DNA of 64,000 nucleotides from Domibacillus enclensis (GCF_900156125.1 NZ_FTLX01000010.1:42618-106617); one strand, 5' to 3'; positions 8,902 to 18,725 are shown, numbered from the stretch's first letter. Notes: a model not told the origin generated them from the letters alone. A program made the numbers and translations.

Positions 8902-10059
8902 TTAATTCATGACCCACTTGTCTTTTAAAAATAATACTCGCCCGATCACGATGAAAACGACCATTAGCAGCAGGTTGGTTCCGAGCATTAAAGCTAAATG
9001 CTCATAGTCAATGACACCAGCGGTTAGTTCTTTTAAGATGCTGAACAAATTTAAGATCGGGATAGCAAAGTGCTGAAAAGAAAGTTCGTTGACTCCGATG
9101 CCGGAAATGATCATCACAGGGAAAACGGACAGCATCATAATCGGTGTACTGTAGCTTTGCGATTCTTTGATCGTTTTGCCGAGAATACTTGTCAGCATGA
9201 GAATGCCTGCGTTGAACAACGAATAAATGGTCGCAACGAGCAGCGCCAGGCCGATAATGAGTGGAAGCTGGTCTCCGAAGTTGACGGCTTTTTGCAGGTT
9301 TTCCGTTAAAAATGCAATTTCAAGCGACACCACTAAAAGAGTCACCAGGCCAGTGATGACGCCAATGGTTGAAATGACCAGCCATTTTGCCAGCAGGAGT
9401 GTTGTTCGGCTGACGGGAGTCATCAAAAGTGCCTCCATCGTTTTGCGCTCTTTTTCTCCAGCAAATAAGTCAGAGGCAGCCGGTCCGGCACCAATGCCAA
9501 TCGCTAACGATAAAATAAGCGGGATCAAAAGAGACAGCATCATCGTAGCACCGCCATCACTTGAAATTTCCTTTTGTTCAATGGAGAAAGGCTGAACGGT
9601 TGAGCCATCTATTCCCGCTGATTGCAGCCGTTCGCTGATAATTTCGCTTTCAAACGCGGTTAGGGCTGTGCTGACCGCATTCATTGCAAAAGATGAATTT
9701 TCACTGAAGGAGTTTCCGATAATGGAAATGGCCGCAGGGACTCCATTCTGAATATCTTCTGAAAAAGAAGGCGCGGTTACGATGGCTGTTTGGACATCTC
9801 CGTCGATCACCGCTTGTTCAGGGTTCTCAGCCGTTTCAATGACGATATTTGGAGAAACCGCAAATAATTGTTCTGCTTCAGAGCGGAACGATTCCTGCAC
9901 CGCGACCTTGTACGTGTCGTCGCCATCGGTCGAAAGCATGCTGTCGTAAAACAGCGTCAGCCCCGTCATCATAACGATCGGCAAAAAAACAGTTAACAGG
10001 AGCGTGCGCCGGTCGCGGAAGCAATCCTTTAATTCTTTCAAATAAATATTAAGAAGCAT
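8902..10059 (-). CDS. natB: ABC-2 type transporter permease, NatB-like
   Basis: A 385-residue ABC-2 permease with one N-terminal membrane segment (LLLTVFLPIVMMTGLTLFY), an extracytoplasmic domain of about 130 residues and five further segments in the C-terminal half. This topology fits NatB, which with NatA exports sodium in B. subtilis. The ATG at 10059 has AGGGGAGGAA upstream. The start overlaps the end of natA by 11 bp, so translation is coupled. No separate terminator is seen downstream; the first feature is palindrome B of the repeat. Confidence 0.82.
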   Translation of the reverse strand: MLLNIYLKELKDCFRDRRTLLLTVFLPIVMMTGLTLFYDSMLSTDGDDTYKVAVQESFRSEAEQLFAVSPNIVIETAENPEQAVIDGDVQTAIVTAPSFSEDIQNGVPAAISIIGNSFSENSSFAMNAVSTALTAFESEIISERLQSAGIDGSTVQPFSIEQKEISSDGGATMMLSLLIPLILSLAIGIGAGPAASDLFAGEKERKTMEALLMTPVSRTTLLLAKWLVISTIGVITGLVTLLVVSLEIAFLTENLQKAVNFGDQLPLIIGLALLVATIYSLFNAGILMLTSILGKTIKESQSYSTPIMMLSVFPVMIISGIGVNELSFQHFAIPILNLFSILKELTAGVIDYEHLALMLGTNLLLMVVFIVIGRVLFLKDKWVMN

Positions 10060-10801
10060 AATGTGTTCCTCCCCTGACAAGCTTGGACATAAAGATATAG
10101 TTTAAGTCGTCGCTGTTTTCTAACGTGTAAAGTGTGTCTAACGCCTCGTGACAAATAAGCTCCCCTTTATGAATCATCGCAACCGAATCACAAAGCATCG
10201 ATACCTCCTCCATAATATGGCTGGAAAACACGATGGTTTTGCCTTCCCGCTTCAGCTGGTGGACAAGCTGCCTAAACACATTTGATGAAGTAATATCAAG
10301 CCCTGTGGTCGGTTCATCGAATAAAATAATATCCGGGTTATGAATAAGTGTCCGGGCAATTGCCACTTTTTGACGCATTCCTTTAGAAAACCCGCCCACT
10401 TTCCGGTCCAAATAATCGCGCATACCGAACTTCAAGGCAAGGTCGTCGATCCGCACTTTCGTTTCATGCTTGCTTAAGCCATACAAGGAAGCGAAATACG
10501 TTAAATTTTCTCGGGCGGTCAGCCGTTCATACAGTCCGGTTTCACCACCGAATAAAACACCGATCCGCTTTTTTATTTCCGCCGGGTCTTTGACGGTATC
10601 AAATCCGGCTACCTCAATGTGTCCATCTGTTGGAGTAAGCAATGTGGCAATAGAACGGAGCAGGGTGGTTTTACCCGCGCCGTTTTCACCGAGAAGCCCG
10701 ACGACCTGTCCTTCCTGTACGTCAAAAGAAATGTGTTTAAGTGCTGTGACGGACTTTTTCTTGTCTTGAAATTTTTTTGACACGTCCTGAATACGAATCA
10801 T
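10049..10801 (-). CDS. natA: ABC transporter ATP-binding protein, NatA-like
   Basis: A 250-residue ABC ATPase. Walker A is GENGAGKTT near residue 37, the signature is GGFSKGMRQK, Walker B is IILFDEP, and a switch His lies in FSSHIMEE. NatA energises Na+ extrusion by NatB. The ATG at 10801 sits 8 nt after GGGAGGG; a TTG two codons earlier is less likely. The gene is divergent from natR across a 163-bp region with a LytTR-like direct repeat, consistent with activation by NatR. Confidence 0.85.
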   Translation of the reverse strand: MIRIQDVSKKFQDKKKSVTALKHISFDVQEGQVVGLLGENGAGKTTLLRSIATLLTPTDGHIEVAGFDTVKDPAEIKKRIGVLFGGETGLYERLTARENLTYFASLYGLSKHETKVRIDDLALKFGMRDYLDRKVGGFSKGMRQKVAIARTLIHNPDIILFDEPTTGLDITSSNVFRQLVHQLKREGKTIVFSSHIMEEVSMLCDSVAMIHKGELICHEALDTLYTLENSDDLNYIFMSKLVRGGTHYAS

Positions 10802-10874
10802 AGTCAAACCCTCCCGATCATTTTGGTTTTCTTATATAAATCATACAAAAAAAGAAAAGCGGAATCAGCCGTTA

Positions 10875-10904
10875 TGTCGTGAACCGTCCGTTTCCTGTCG
10901 TGAA
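10875..10904. promoter_or_regulatory. Candidate NatR (LytTR) binding site: 9-bp direct repeat with 21-bp period
   Basis: TGTCGTGAA occurs at 10875-10883 and again at 10896-10904, exactly 21 bp apart. LytTR response regulators typically bind two 9-bp direct repeats separated by 12 bp. The site lies between natA and the LytTR gene natR. Confidence 0.6.
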
Positions 10905-10964
10905 AACAACCATAATCTGTGTGAAAATGGTAAAATAAAGATGAGTAGGATGGAGAGGAACGAC

Positions 10965-11663
10965 ATGAGAATTGGACTAGTGGATGATCGAATCATTGAC
11001 CTGGATAAGCTTGAAGCAATCGTTTCGTCACTTCCGGATGTGGAAATTGTTTTCTCGACACTGCATGCGGAAGAAGCGTATGCGCAAATAAAAAATGAAA
11101 CGATTGACTTGCTTATTGCTGATATTGAAATGCCTAATTTGTCGGGCTATGAGCTGGCGGACATTATTCACTCGCATGCGCTTAACATAGCGGTTATTTT
11201 CGTAACCGGCACAAGCGGTTATGCCGTGCACGCTTTTGAACTGAATGTACACGATTACATTATGAAGCCGTATACGAAGGAAAGACTGTCGCAATCAATC
11301 GAGCGGCTTATTGAAAAATCAAGATCCTCCGAGATGACAGGGCGCCTTTATATTAAACAGAAAAATGATATTCATATTATTCAAAAAAAAGAAATCGTGC
11401 TGATTGAACGGTCCGGACGTTCGACGACGATTTACACAAAATCAGGTCCTATTAAAACCTACCTGACATTAAATGAACTCGAAGGAGAGTTGAGAGAACG
11501 GGATTTTCTTCGTTCTCACCGATCCTTTATTATTAATATTCATTTTGTGAAGAACTTTTCGCTATATGCAAAAAATTCATACGTGGTGACATTTGAAGGC
11601 CTGGTCGAAAAAGCAATGATTACGAAAGAGAAGGTCGATTTCTTGCAGAAAAATTATTTTTAA
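10965..11663 (+). CDS. natR: LytTR-family response regulator, NatR-like
   Basis: A 232-residue response regulator. The receiver domain is at residues 1-115 with acidic residues VDD near 7-8 and the phospho-acceptor Asp53 in LLIADIEMP. The LytTR DNA-binding domain is at about 130-230 (FLRSHRSFIINIHFV). The ATG at 10965 follows GGAGAGGAACGAC; an in-frame ATG at 10941 lacks an RBS. It is followed 15 bp later by its kinase gene. The order differs from B. subtilis natK-natR-natA-natB: here the regulator pair diverges from natAB. Confidence 0.85.
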   Translation: MRIGLVDDRIIDLDKLEAIVSSLPDVEIVFSTLHAEEAYAQIKNETIDLLIADIEMPNLSGYELADIIHSHALNIAVIFVTGTSGYAVHAFELNVHDYIMKPYTKERLSQSIERLIEKSRSSEMTGRLYIKQKNDIHIIQKKEIVLIERSGRSTTIYTKSGPIKTYLTLNELEGELRERDFLRSHRSFIINIHFVKNFSLYAKNSYVVTFEGLVEKAMITKEKVDFLQKNYF

Positions 11664-11678
11664 TCGTGGAGGTATAGG

Positions 11679-12437
11679 ATGATTGGTTTGCTATTGCTGT
11701 TCCTGGCAGCGACAATGGCTTTTGCGTTTTTCATTTATCGAAAAGCCGCCCGGTGTGAAAAGGAGCTGAGTCAGCTTCGAAAAGAGCGCATCCAGATGAA
11801 TGAAGCTTTTTTGCAGGTGCGGAGCGAACGGCACGATTTTTTAAAGCACATTGCGGCCATTCAATTTATGCTTGAAACACAAAAGTCAGCGGAAGCCGCA
11901 GCGTACACGGATACGCTGATTGATGGATATAAGGAAACGAACGTGTCGATTCAAGGGGAGAAGGGAGCAGTTGCGGGTATTCTGCACCATATGTTTTGCC
12001 GGGCGAAAAACAGCCATATCGACATCACATATGATCTTGCTATCCCGCTTTCTTCTCTTCCGATTCCGGAAACGCATCTCGTTGTGCTGATCGGCAATAT
12101 ATTGGAAAACAGCATAGAAGCCTGTGAAGCATGGAAGGAGGAAAAGCAAACTCAAAAGCAGCCATTGATTACATTGCAGCTTTCAAAAAGAAGCGGCCTT
12201 TATTTGCTGACATGTACTAACAGTTCACCTGCCCTTCCTCGGCGTATAACGGACCGGTTGTTTAAAAAAGAAGGGGTTACGACGAAAGGAAGGAAGTATA
12301 AAGGGACAGGCACATTCATTATTATGCGGTGTGTGAAAAAGTACGATGGCTTTCTTGATTTTGTTCATAAAGATGAATTGTTTTCTCTGAAAATTAAAGT
12401 GCCAGATATCGTGACAGACGATGTGGTAAAAAAATAA
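11679..12437 (+). CDS. natK: Sensor histidine kinase, NatK-like (GHKL)
   Basis: A 252-residue histidine kinase with one N-terminal membrane helix (residues 2-20), a coiled coil, the H-box RHDFLKH (phospho-accepting His52) and a GHKL ATPase domain with N-box NILENSIEAC and glycine loop GRKYKGTGTFI. This architecture is usual for kinases partnered with LytTR regulators. At 252 residues it is short, with no extracellular sensing domain, so it probably senses within or near the membrane. An RBS GGAGG sits 10 bp upstream. Confidence 0.82.
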   Translation: MIGLLLLFLAATMAFAFFIYRKAARCEKELSQLRKERIQMNEAFLQVRSERHDFLKHIAAIQFMLETQKSAEAAAYTDTLIDGYKETNVSIQGEKGAVAGILHHMFCRAKNSHIDITYDLAIPLSSLPIPETHLVVLIGNILENSIEACEAWKEEKQTQKQPLITLQLSKRSGLYLLTCTNSSPALPRRITDRLFKKEGVTTKGRKYKGTGTFIIMRCVKKYDGFLDFVHKDELFSLKIKVPDIVTDDVVKK

Positions 12438-12481
12438 AAAATTGATATAATCAAAAAAACAGAAGGCAAGGGCGTGAGTGT

Positions 12482-13384
12482 TTGAACGAAGAACAGCTGG
12501 CAGTACAGCAAAGCGTCATTCGGCGGCAACACCAGAAACTGAGCATGAAGCGGCTGCTGAAGCGGGGTCTTTTTATTTTTATCGGTGCCATCCTGATGGC
12601 AATTGGCATTGAAATTTTTCTTGTTCCGAACTTGATCATGGACGGGGGGATCGTTGGAATCTCGATCATTTTATCCAGTTTAACGGGCATCAAGCTTGGA
12701 CTCTTCTTATTCTTATTAAACATTCCATTCTTTTTCCTCGGCTACAAGCAAATCGGAAAAACATTTGCCCTTTCTACTGTATTCGGCATTACCATTTTGT
12801 CGGTTGCAGCGACGTTTCTGCATCCGGTTGCGGCCTTTACCAGTGACATTATCCTCGCCGCGGTCTTTGGCGGCATCGCGCTTGGAGCCGGTGTCGGCAT
12901 CGTCATTCGCTATGGGGGATCACTTGACGGAACGGAGATCTTAGCGATTCTTCTTAATAAAAGGTTTCCGTTTTCTGTCGGGGAGATCGTTATGTTTTTT
13001 AATATCTTTATTTTTGCATGGGGTGGATTTGTATTCGGCTGGGACCGGGCAATGTATTCGGTGCTCGCTTATTTCGTTGCCTTTAAAACGATTGATGTCG
13101 TCATTCAAGGGCTGGATGAATCGAAATCAGCCTGGATCATCAGCGATCAGTATCAGGAAATCGGCGAAGCCATTATTGCTCGGCTTGGACGCGGCGTCAC
13201 CTATTTAACGGGTGAAGGTGCGTACACAGGGGATGAAAAGAAAGTCATCTTTTGTGTGATCAACCGTTTGGAAGAAGCGAAATTAAAATCAATTGTAGAA
13301 GACATCGATGAAGGTGCGTTTCTTGCTGTAGCCGACATCGCGGAAGTGCGCGGCGGGCGTTTCAAAAAAAGAGATATCCATTAA
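12482..13384 (+). CDS. YitT-family membrane protein
   Basis: A 300-residue protein of the YitT/YpjC family. Residues about 25-195 contain five to six membrane segments (DUF161-type, with VPNLIMDGGIVGIS and YGGSLDGTEILAI). The C-terminal 90 residues form a soluble DUF2179-like domain (GRGVTYLTGEGAYTGDEKKVI). The start is TTG at 12482 with only a weak upstream RBS. Several paralogues are usual in Bacillus, and the family's function is not established. Confidence 0.85.
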   Translation: MNEEQLAVQQSVIRRQHQKLSMKRLLKRGLFIFIGAILMAIGIEIFLVPNLIMDGGIVGISIILSSLTGIKLGLFLFLLNIPFFFLGYKQIGKTFALSTVFGITILSVAATFLHPVAAFTSDIILAAVFGGIALGAGVGIVIRYGGSLDGTEILAILLNKRFPFSVGEIVMFFNIFIFAWGGFVFGWDRAMYSVLAYFVAFKTIDVVIQGLDESKSAWIISDQYQEIGEAIIARLGRGVTYLTGEGAYTGDEKKVIFCVINRLEEAKLKSIVEDIDEGAFLAVADIAEVRGGRFKKRDIH

Positions 13385-13412
13385 GTACCCTTTCATACGG
13401 GTGCTTTTTTAT
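13385..13412 (+). terminator. Weak terminator after the YitT-family gene
   Basis: ACCC and GGGT form a short stem with a wobble pair, followed by a run of six T. Confidence 0.5.
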
Positions 13413-13439
13413 TTTTACAAAACTTTTATGATATTTATC

Positions 13440-13485
13440 TTGAATTCAAAATAATAATTGTGTATAGTAAGGTAAGTAAGTTACT
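13440..13485 (+). promoter_or_regulatory. SigA promoter and inverted repeat upstream of the yceI-like gene
   Basis: TTGAAT (13440-13445), a 17-bp spacer and TATAGT (13463-13468) make a good SigA promoter. Overlapping the -10 is AGTAAGGTAAGTAAGTTACT (13466-13485) with AGTAA/TTACT arms, placed like an operator for a MarR- or HxlR-type repressor. Confidence 0.6.
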
Positions 13486-13510
13486 TTTATGAATCAAGGA
13501 GGAATGGAAA

Positions 13511-14041
13511 ATGGCAACATTTACATTGGATAAAGTACACAGCGGGATCGCGTTTCAAGTAAAGCATATGATGGTATCGAAAACAAAAGGGGAGTTCACA
13601 AGCTTCGATGTGCAAATCGACGGCGACGTAAGCAATCTGGAAGCTGCAAAATGGACGGTTACAATTGATGCAGCATCAATCGACACGAACAATGAAGACC
13701 GTGACAACCATCTTCGTTCAGGCGATTTCTTCGATGTGGAAAACCACCCTCACATTACATTCGTCAGCGACTCCATTAAAAAAGCATCGGATGATGAATA
13801 CGAAGTAACAGGCCAGTTAACCATTAAAGGTGTAACAAATACTGAAACATTTAAAGTCGAATTCAACGGTACATCCAAAAGCCCGATGGACGGCAGCACA
13901 ATTGCCGGATTTGACGGAGAAGGAAAAGTAAACCGTGAAGCGTACGGCTTAACATGGAACGCACCACTTGAAACAGGCGGCGTGCTTGTAGGCAAAGACG
14001 TGAAATTCAGCGTGAACTTTGAATTTGTTGTAGGTGAATAA
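13511..14041 (+). CDS. YceI-family protein
   Basis: A 176-residue YceI-family beta-barrel protein, a lipocalin-like fold that binds isoprenoid or amphiphilic molecules in characterised members. Typical features are FTLDKVHSGIAFQVKHMM at the N-terminus, SGDFFDVENHPHITF in the middle and VGKDVKFSVNFEFV at the end. It has no signal peptide, unlike many Gram-negative YceI proteins, so it is cytoplasmic. It is monocistronic, with its own promoter, a strong RBS (AAGGAGG) and terminator. The operator-like inverted repeat suggests inducible expression. Confidence 0.9.
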   Translation: MATFTLDKVHSGIAFQVKHMMVSKTKGEFTSFDVQIDGDVSNLEAAKWTVTIDAASIDTNNEDRDNHLRSGDFFDVENHPHITFVSDSIKKASDDEYEVTGQLTIKGVTNTETFKVEFNGTSKSPMDGSTIAGFDGEGKVNREAYGLTWNAPLETGGVLVGKDVKFSVNFEFVVGE

Positions 14042-14048
14042 AAAAAAG

Positions 14049-14079
14049 CGTTCCTGCGCATTGCAGGAACGTTTTTTTT
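14049..14079. terminator. Bidirectional intrinsic terminator
   Basis: CGTTCCTGC and GCAGGAACG form a perfect 9-bp stem with a 5-nt loop, with A and T runs on the two sides. It lies between convergent genes. Confidence 0.9.
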
Positions 14080-14096
14080 ATGGAGAAAGCCGCTTA

Positions 14097-15839
14097 TTAA
14101 TAGCGGTCGTCGTCTTCCCAGTCTTCATTTCTTAAATCCGTGCGGCTTGGATTCGAGAAGTTGTCTGAATCTGGATGATCGAACAGCTGCGTTTCTGTGT
14201 CCGGCTTGATTTCCTCTGCCGGTTTTGGGGCTGTCGATGAACGATCGGACTGCTGCTTCATTTCATTTGCTTTTGTTTTCGCTTCTTGCTTCATTTGTTC
14301 TTTTTCCTGCTTGGCTTTTTCTTTTACTTCTGAAAAATCGGTGTCGTCAATTTTTGAATCTAGTTGACGCAAGTACTTGGCCGCTGTTTCTTTGCCCCCG
14401 AGTCCAAAGGCAAGGCCAAAGGCTAGAGCAAGTCCACCGAGGATGAGCATAAACGCGGTGTTCACGATTGAATCGGCTACGCCGAGCTGATCCAGCGCCA
14501 TAAAGAGAGCGAAGATGATCACGGCATATTTAGCAATAGAGCCGAGCAGACGGAAATCGGAGCCAGACAATACGTTGCGCAGAACACGCTGCACAATATT
14601 GCCGAGAATGATCCCAACTGCAAGAATCAGTACTGCTGCAATGACACTTGGCAAATACGAAACGATTCCTAGCGCCAGCGTGACAAGGAATTCAAGGTTA
14701 ATGATCTGCAGTGCTTCTACTGTAAACAAGAAAATGATAAAGATTTGCACGATCCATGACAGAAGCTTTGCTGGTGTCATGCTGCTTTCGTCAGCCGTCC
14801 AGCTGCCGAGGTGAAGGTTTTTCGTTAATGAATTCACGCCGGCCTTTTGAAGAAGTTCTTCAGTAAATTTCGCCGCCCATTTGGCGACCCAAATGCCGAC
14901 CATAATGAGAACAACGGCGACAATAATGTTCGGAATCATCTCAAGGACACGATTGAGCATATTGATCGCAGGCTCAGACACACCGCGCAGTTCAAGTCGC
15001 TCAAGTGCTGTGATGACCACAGGAATAAGGATCAGAACGTAGACGACGGTTCCGACAATCGACGCCAGGCTCATGCTGTCACCTGATTTGCCGATGCCCG
15101 CTTTTTGTGCGTAGCGGTCAATACCGGCTGCGCTTAAAAGGTTCGTTACGAGATCACGGACAATTTTAGCCACAAGCCAGCCGATCGCAAGCACAATGAC
15201 AGCTGAGAAAAGCTTCGGAATAAAGGCAAGGAAGCTGTCCAGCATATTTTCAAATGGTCCGGCAATTCCATCAATATTCAGCGCATCGAGAACGCCCGGA
15301 ATAAACATGAGAAGAACGAGATAGAAAACGACCTTTCCTGCTGATTCTACAAGCCGTCCAGCCTGGGCATCCGTATCGGCCAGGTTTCCTTTTTTCATCC
15401 ATTTGGAGACTTTGAGCTTGGCGCCTCCTTTTGTGATAATCGCTTTTAAAATGGAAGCAGCGATCCAGCCAATTAAAAGAATTAAAGCGGCTTTCAGTAC
15501 ATTCGGGATAAATGACGTCATCGTTGTAAACATGGAAACAAGCGGTGAAGCAATGATCGTCAAGTTCAATACGTTAAAGAATAAAATAAAGACGAAAATA
15601 AGCAGGATGTAGTAAATTACTTTCCCGACAATTTTCTCAGGTGGATATTTTTCGTTTCCAATTCCCGCTTTTGAGAAAAAACGGTTGTCTGCGTTGGTCT
15701 TTTTTAACGCTTTTTCCACTCCGCTGCCGATTAATTTTGCGACAATCCAGCCGATCAACAGGATGAGAAGCGCCATGAGCAGGTTAGGCAATTCATTCAT
15801 GTAGCCATACCAGCCGTTCCAGAACATATTATTGTTCAT
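14097..15839 (-). CDS. Mechanosensitive-channel-like TM-helix-repeat protein (CmpX-like)
   Basis: A 580-residue membrane protein built of five copies of a conserved amphipathic membrane helix (LILLIGWIVAKLIG near 25, LILLIGWIAASILK, IVLAIGWLVAKIVR, VLIMVGIWVAKW, VLILAVGIILGN). Each is paired with a second hydrophobic segment, the TM_helix repeat of CmpX-type proteins related to small mechanosensitive channels. The MscS beta-domain is absent. The last 90 residues are a charged coiled coil and disordered tail. It stands alone and is probably involved in osmotic or envelope adaptation by inference from the family. Confidence 0.8.
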   Translation of the reverse strand: MNNNMFWNGWYGYMNELPNLLMALLILLIGWIVAKLIGSGVEKALKKTNADNRFFSKAGIGNEKYPPEKIVGKVIYYILLIFVFILFFNVLNLTIIASPLVSMFTTMTSFIPNVLKAALILLIGWIAASILKAIITKGGAKLKVSKWMKKGNLADTDAQAGRLVESAGKVVFYLVLLMFIPGVLDALNIDGIAGPFENMLDSFLAFIPKLFSAVIVLAIGWLVAKIVRDLVTNLLSAAGIDRYAQKAGIGKSGDSMSLASIVGTVVYVLILIPVVITALERLELRGVSEPAINMLNRVLEMIPNIIVAVVLIMVGIWVAKWAAKFTEELLQKAGVNSLTKNLHLGSWTADESSMTPAKLLSWIVQIFIIFLFTVEALQIINLEFLVTLALGIVSYLPSVIAAVLILAVGIILGNIVQRVLRNVLSGSDFRLLGSIAKYAVIIFALFMALDQLGVADSIVNTAFMLILGGLALAFGLAFGLGGKETAAKYLRQLDSKIDDTDFSEVKEKAKQEKEQMKQEAKTKANEMKQQSDRSSTAPKPAEEIKPDTETQLFDHPDSDNFSNPSRTDLRNEDWEDDDRY

Positions 15840-16029
15840 TGATAAAATCCCCCCTTTTTAAAATGGTTGTTCCCCATACTGCTTCCCATTGTGAAGGAAT
15901 GAATAACCTTATTTTTTAAAAAATGTTTGAAATAATCGAAAAATAGTGTGTTTGGAGGAAATCCGTTATAATTTGACAGGAAGTAAAAAAGCGTGTTTCA
16001 GCTCGCTTCATGAAGGGATTGATCCGAAA

Positions 16030-17139
16030 ATGGAAAGCATTATCCGGTTTGATGGGGTATCCAAGTCGTACCATCGAAGTGAACCTGTTTTAAATAATGT
16101 CAGTTTTGAATTAGAGCGAGGAAAGTTTTATACGCTGCTCGGTCCATCCGGCTGTGGGAAAACAACGATTTTGAGGCTGATCGCAGGGTTTACAGAACCG
16201 ACGGAAGGCAGTGTGTTTATAAACGGAAAGCGTATGAACAAAGTGCCGGCAAACAAGCGGCAGGTAAATACCGTTTTCCAGGATTACGCCCTGTTTCCGC
16301 ATTTAAACGTGTATGAAAACATAGCCTTTGGCCTGCGGATTAAAAAAATGAAAAAAGCGGCAATAGATGAAAAGGTGAAAGAAGCGCTGAAGTTTGTGAA
16401 TCTGTCCGGATATGAGAACCGTGAATTGTCCGAGATGTCGGGCGGTCAAAAGCAGCGCGTAGCGATTGCACGCGCGATCGTCAATGAACCGGAAGTGATT
16501 CTCCTTGACGAGCCGCTATCCGCGCTGGACTTAAAGCTGCGGACGGAAATGCAGTATGAGCTGCGTGAGCTTCAGCAGCGGCTCGGCATTACCTTTATTT
16601 TCGTTACACATGATCAGGAAGAAGCGCTCGCGATGAGCGACGAAATTATTGTTCTGAACGAAGGAGAAATTCAGCAAAGCGGTACGCCAATTGATATTTA
16701 CGACGAGCCGGTCAATCGGTTTGTGGCTGACTTTATTGGAGAGTCCAATATTCTGAAGGGAACGATGATCAAGGATTACGAAGTGGAATTTACCGGACGC
16801 CGCTTTCAATGCGTCGATCAGGGGCTTCGTCCGAATGAACCGGTCGAGATTGTCATTCGCCCGGAAGATGTCAGCTTAACAGGAGCGGACGAGGGCAAAA
16901 TTCAAGCCGATGTTGATTCCCAGCTTTTCCGTGGGGTTCATTATGAGATTTGCTGCTACGATGTGAACGGAAGCGAATGGCTTGTTCATTCCACGAAAAA
17001 AGCAGTCGTTGGCGAAAAGGTTGGATTGGATTTTGAGCCGGAAGCGATTCATGTGATGCGCTTGAATGAAACAGAAGAAGAATTCGACAAACGGCTTGAA
17101 AGCTACGGAGCTGGGGGCAGTGTGCATGGAGTCGAATAA
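16030..17139 (+). CDS. potA: Spermidine/putrescine ABC transporter ATP-binding protein
   Basis: A 369-residue ABC ATPase of the polyamine importer. Walker [10 protein letters not shown] lies near residue 38, Q-loop [10 protein letters not shown], signature [11 protein letters not shown], Walker B VILLDEP, and a C-terminal TOBE domain from about 280. It is the first gene of potABCD. ATG at 16030 is preferred; 28 upstream in-frame codons do not resemble the family. A TATAAT at 15967-15972 may be the -10 of the operon promoter, but no good -35 accompanies it. Confidence 0.92.
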   Translation: MESIIRFDGVSKSYHRSEPVLNNVSFELERGKFYTLLGPSGCGKTTILRLIAGFTEPTEGSVFINGKRMNKVPANKRQVNTVFQDYALFPHLNVYENIAFGLRIKKMKKAAIDEKVKEALKFVNLSGYENRELSEMSGGQKQRVAIARAIVNEPEVILLDEPLSALDLKLRTEMQYELRELQQRLGITFIFVTHDQEEALAMSDEIIVLNEGEIQQSGTPIDIYDEPVNRFVADFIGESNILKGTMIKDYEVEFTGRRFQCVDQGLRPNEPVEIVIRPEDVSLTGADEGKIQADVDSQLFRGVHYEICCYDVNGSEWLVHSTKKAVVGEKVGLDFEPEAIHVMRLNETEEEFDKRLESYGAGGSVHGVE

Positions 17140-17929
17140 CCGGGCCATTTACTGGGTTCCTTACGTTCTCTGGATCGCATTGTTTGTCGTCGCACCGATT
17201 CTGCTTATTGTGTATTATTCCTTTCAAGGACTGGACGGGGAATTTACGCTCGCCAACTACCGAAATTTCTTTACACCGGTTTATTTAACGATGACCCTCA
17301 GCTCGTTCTGGTATGCGTTTCTCATTACACTGTTTTGCCTGCTTATTGCGTACCCGGCGGCTTACTTTATTACACGTTCGAAGTATAAGCAATTGCTGCT
17401 CCTGCTCATTATATTGCCGTCGTGGGTGAACCTGCTGCTGAAAGCCTATGCGTTTTTAGGCATCTTCAGCACATACGGGGCGGCTAACAGCTTTTTAGAA
17501 GTAGTGGGCATTGGCGCAAAGCAGCTATTGTTTACTGATTTCAGCTTTGTTTTTGTGTCTGTGTATTTATTTATTCCTTTTATGATTTTACCGATCTTCA
17601 ATGCATTGGATAAGCTGAATCCGGCGCTTGTTTACGCATCCCGGGATCTCGGCGCTTCCTCATGGACGACATTCCGCAAGGTGGTGATGCCGCTCACTTC
17701 TTCAGGTGTCAAAGCGGGCATACAAGCCGTTTTTATTCCGGCGCTTTCCTTATTCATGATTACGCGCCTGATTGCAGGAAACCGGGTTATTACGCTTGGG
17801 ACAGCAATTGAGCAGCACTTCCTGGTGACGCAGGACTGGGGAATGGGTGCGACCATTGCGGTTTTTTTAATTTTGATTATGGTTGTCATTATGATCGCAA
17901 CCGGTACACGGAAGAAAGGAGTGATGTAA
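17126..17929 (+). CDS. potB: Spermidine/putrescine ABC transporter permease PotB
   Basis: A 267-residue permease with six membrane segments and the EAA-type coupling loop ([20 protein letters not shown]). PotB and PotC form the membrane channel of the importer. ATG at 17126 overlaps the end of potA by 14 bp and follows GGGGG; an upstream in-frame region lies wholly within potA. Confidence 0.92.
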   Translation: MESNNRAIYWVPYVLWIALFVVAPILLIVYYSFQGLDGEFTLANYRNFFTPVYLTMTLSSFWYAFLITLFCLLIAYPAAYFITRSKYKQLLLLLIILPSWVNLLLKAYAFLGIFSTYGAANSFLEVVGIGAKQLLFTDFSFVFVSVYLFIPFMILPIFNALDKLNPALVYASRDLGASSWTTFRKVVMPLTSSGVKAGIQAVFIPALSLFMITRLIAGNRVITLGTAIEQHFLVTQDWGMGATIAVFLILIMVVIMIATGTRKKGVM

Positions 17930-17930
17930 C

Positions 17931-18725
17931 ATGGCACTGTTTTGGCCGCGCGCTTATTTAGCGTTTGTGTTTATCGTTTTATATGCGCCCATTTTTTACT
18001 TGAGCTTTTATTCCTTCAACAGCGGCGGCACAATGAGCAGCTTTGATGGATTTACGCTTGACTGGTACAAGGAGCTGTTTAGTGATTCCAGGCTGCTCGT
18101 TATTGTGCTGAATACCTTGATTATTGCGCTTCTGTCCGCTGCGATTTCGACCATTATCGGCGTTCTCGGGGCGCTGGCCATTGTGTATGCACGTAAACGG
18201 CTGTATCAACATATCCTGCTTTCTTTAAACAATGTGCTTATTGTCAGTCCGGATGTCATTATTGGTGCGTCCTTTTTGATTTTATTTACGATTATTGGCA
18301 TAAACCTGGGCTTTACATCGGTTTTGCTCGCTCACATTGCTTTTTCCGTACCGATTGTGGTGATCATGGTGCTGCCGAAGCTTGAGGAAATGAGCAGCTC
18401 GCTGATTGATGCAGCACGCGACTTGGGTGCTTCGCGGTTCGACATTTTAACGAAGGTGATTCTGCCTTACATTACGCCGGGTATTTTCGCTGGCTTTTTC
18501 ATGGCACTTACGTATTCACTCGACGATTTTGCCGTAACCTTTTTTGTGACGGGGAACGGCTTTACGACGCTTTCTGTGGAGATTTATTCACTGGCGCGGC
18601 GAGGTATTTCTCTTCAAATCAATGCACTGTCCACGCTGCTGTTTTTATTCACCATCGTACTCGTTATCGGGTATTATTTCATTCAAAAGCGAAATGAAAA
18701 AACAGCGGTGGGGGTGCGGAAATGA
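17931..18725 (+). CDS. potC: Spermidine/putrescine ABC transporter permease PotC
   Basis: A 264-residue permease with six membrane segments and the coupling loop DAARDLGASRFDILTKVILP. It starts one base after the potB stop with GAAAGGAG upstream, and its last four bases overlap the potD start (ATGA), so the genes are translated as a unit. Confidence 0.92.
   Translation: MALFWPRAYLAFVFIVLYAPIFYLSFYSFNSGGTMSSFDGFTLDWYKELFSDSRLLVIVLNTLIIALLSAAISTIIGVLGALAIVYARKRLYQHILLSLNNVLIVSPDVIIGASFLILFTIIGINLGFTSVLLAHIAFSVPIVVIMVLPKLEEMSSSLIDAARDLGASRFDILTKVILPYITPGIFAGFFMALTYSLDDFAVTFFVTGNGFTTLSVEIYSLARRGISLQINALSTLLFLFTIVLVIGYYFIQKRNEKTAVGVRK

Noticed and set aside
15880..15915. SigB promoter for the TM-helix-repeat channel gene
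   Set aside because: GTTATT and GGGAAG occur at 14 bp on the minus strand but each matches only half of the consensus.
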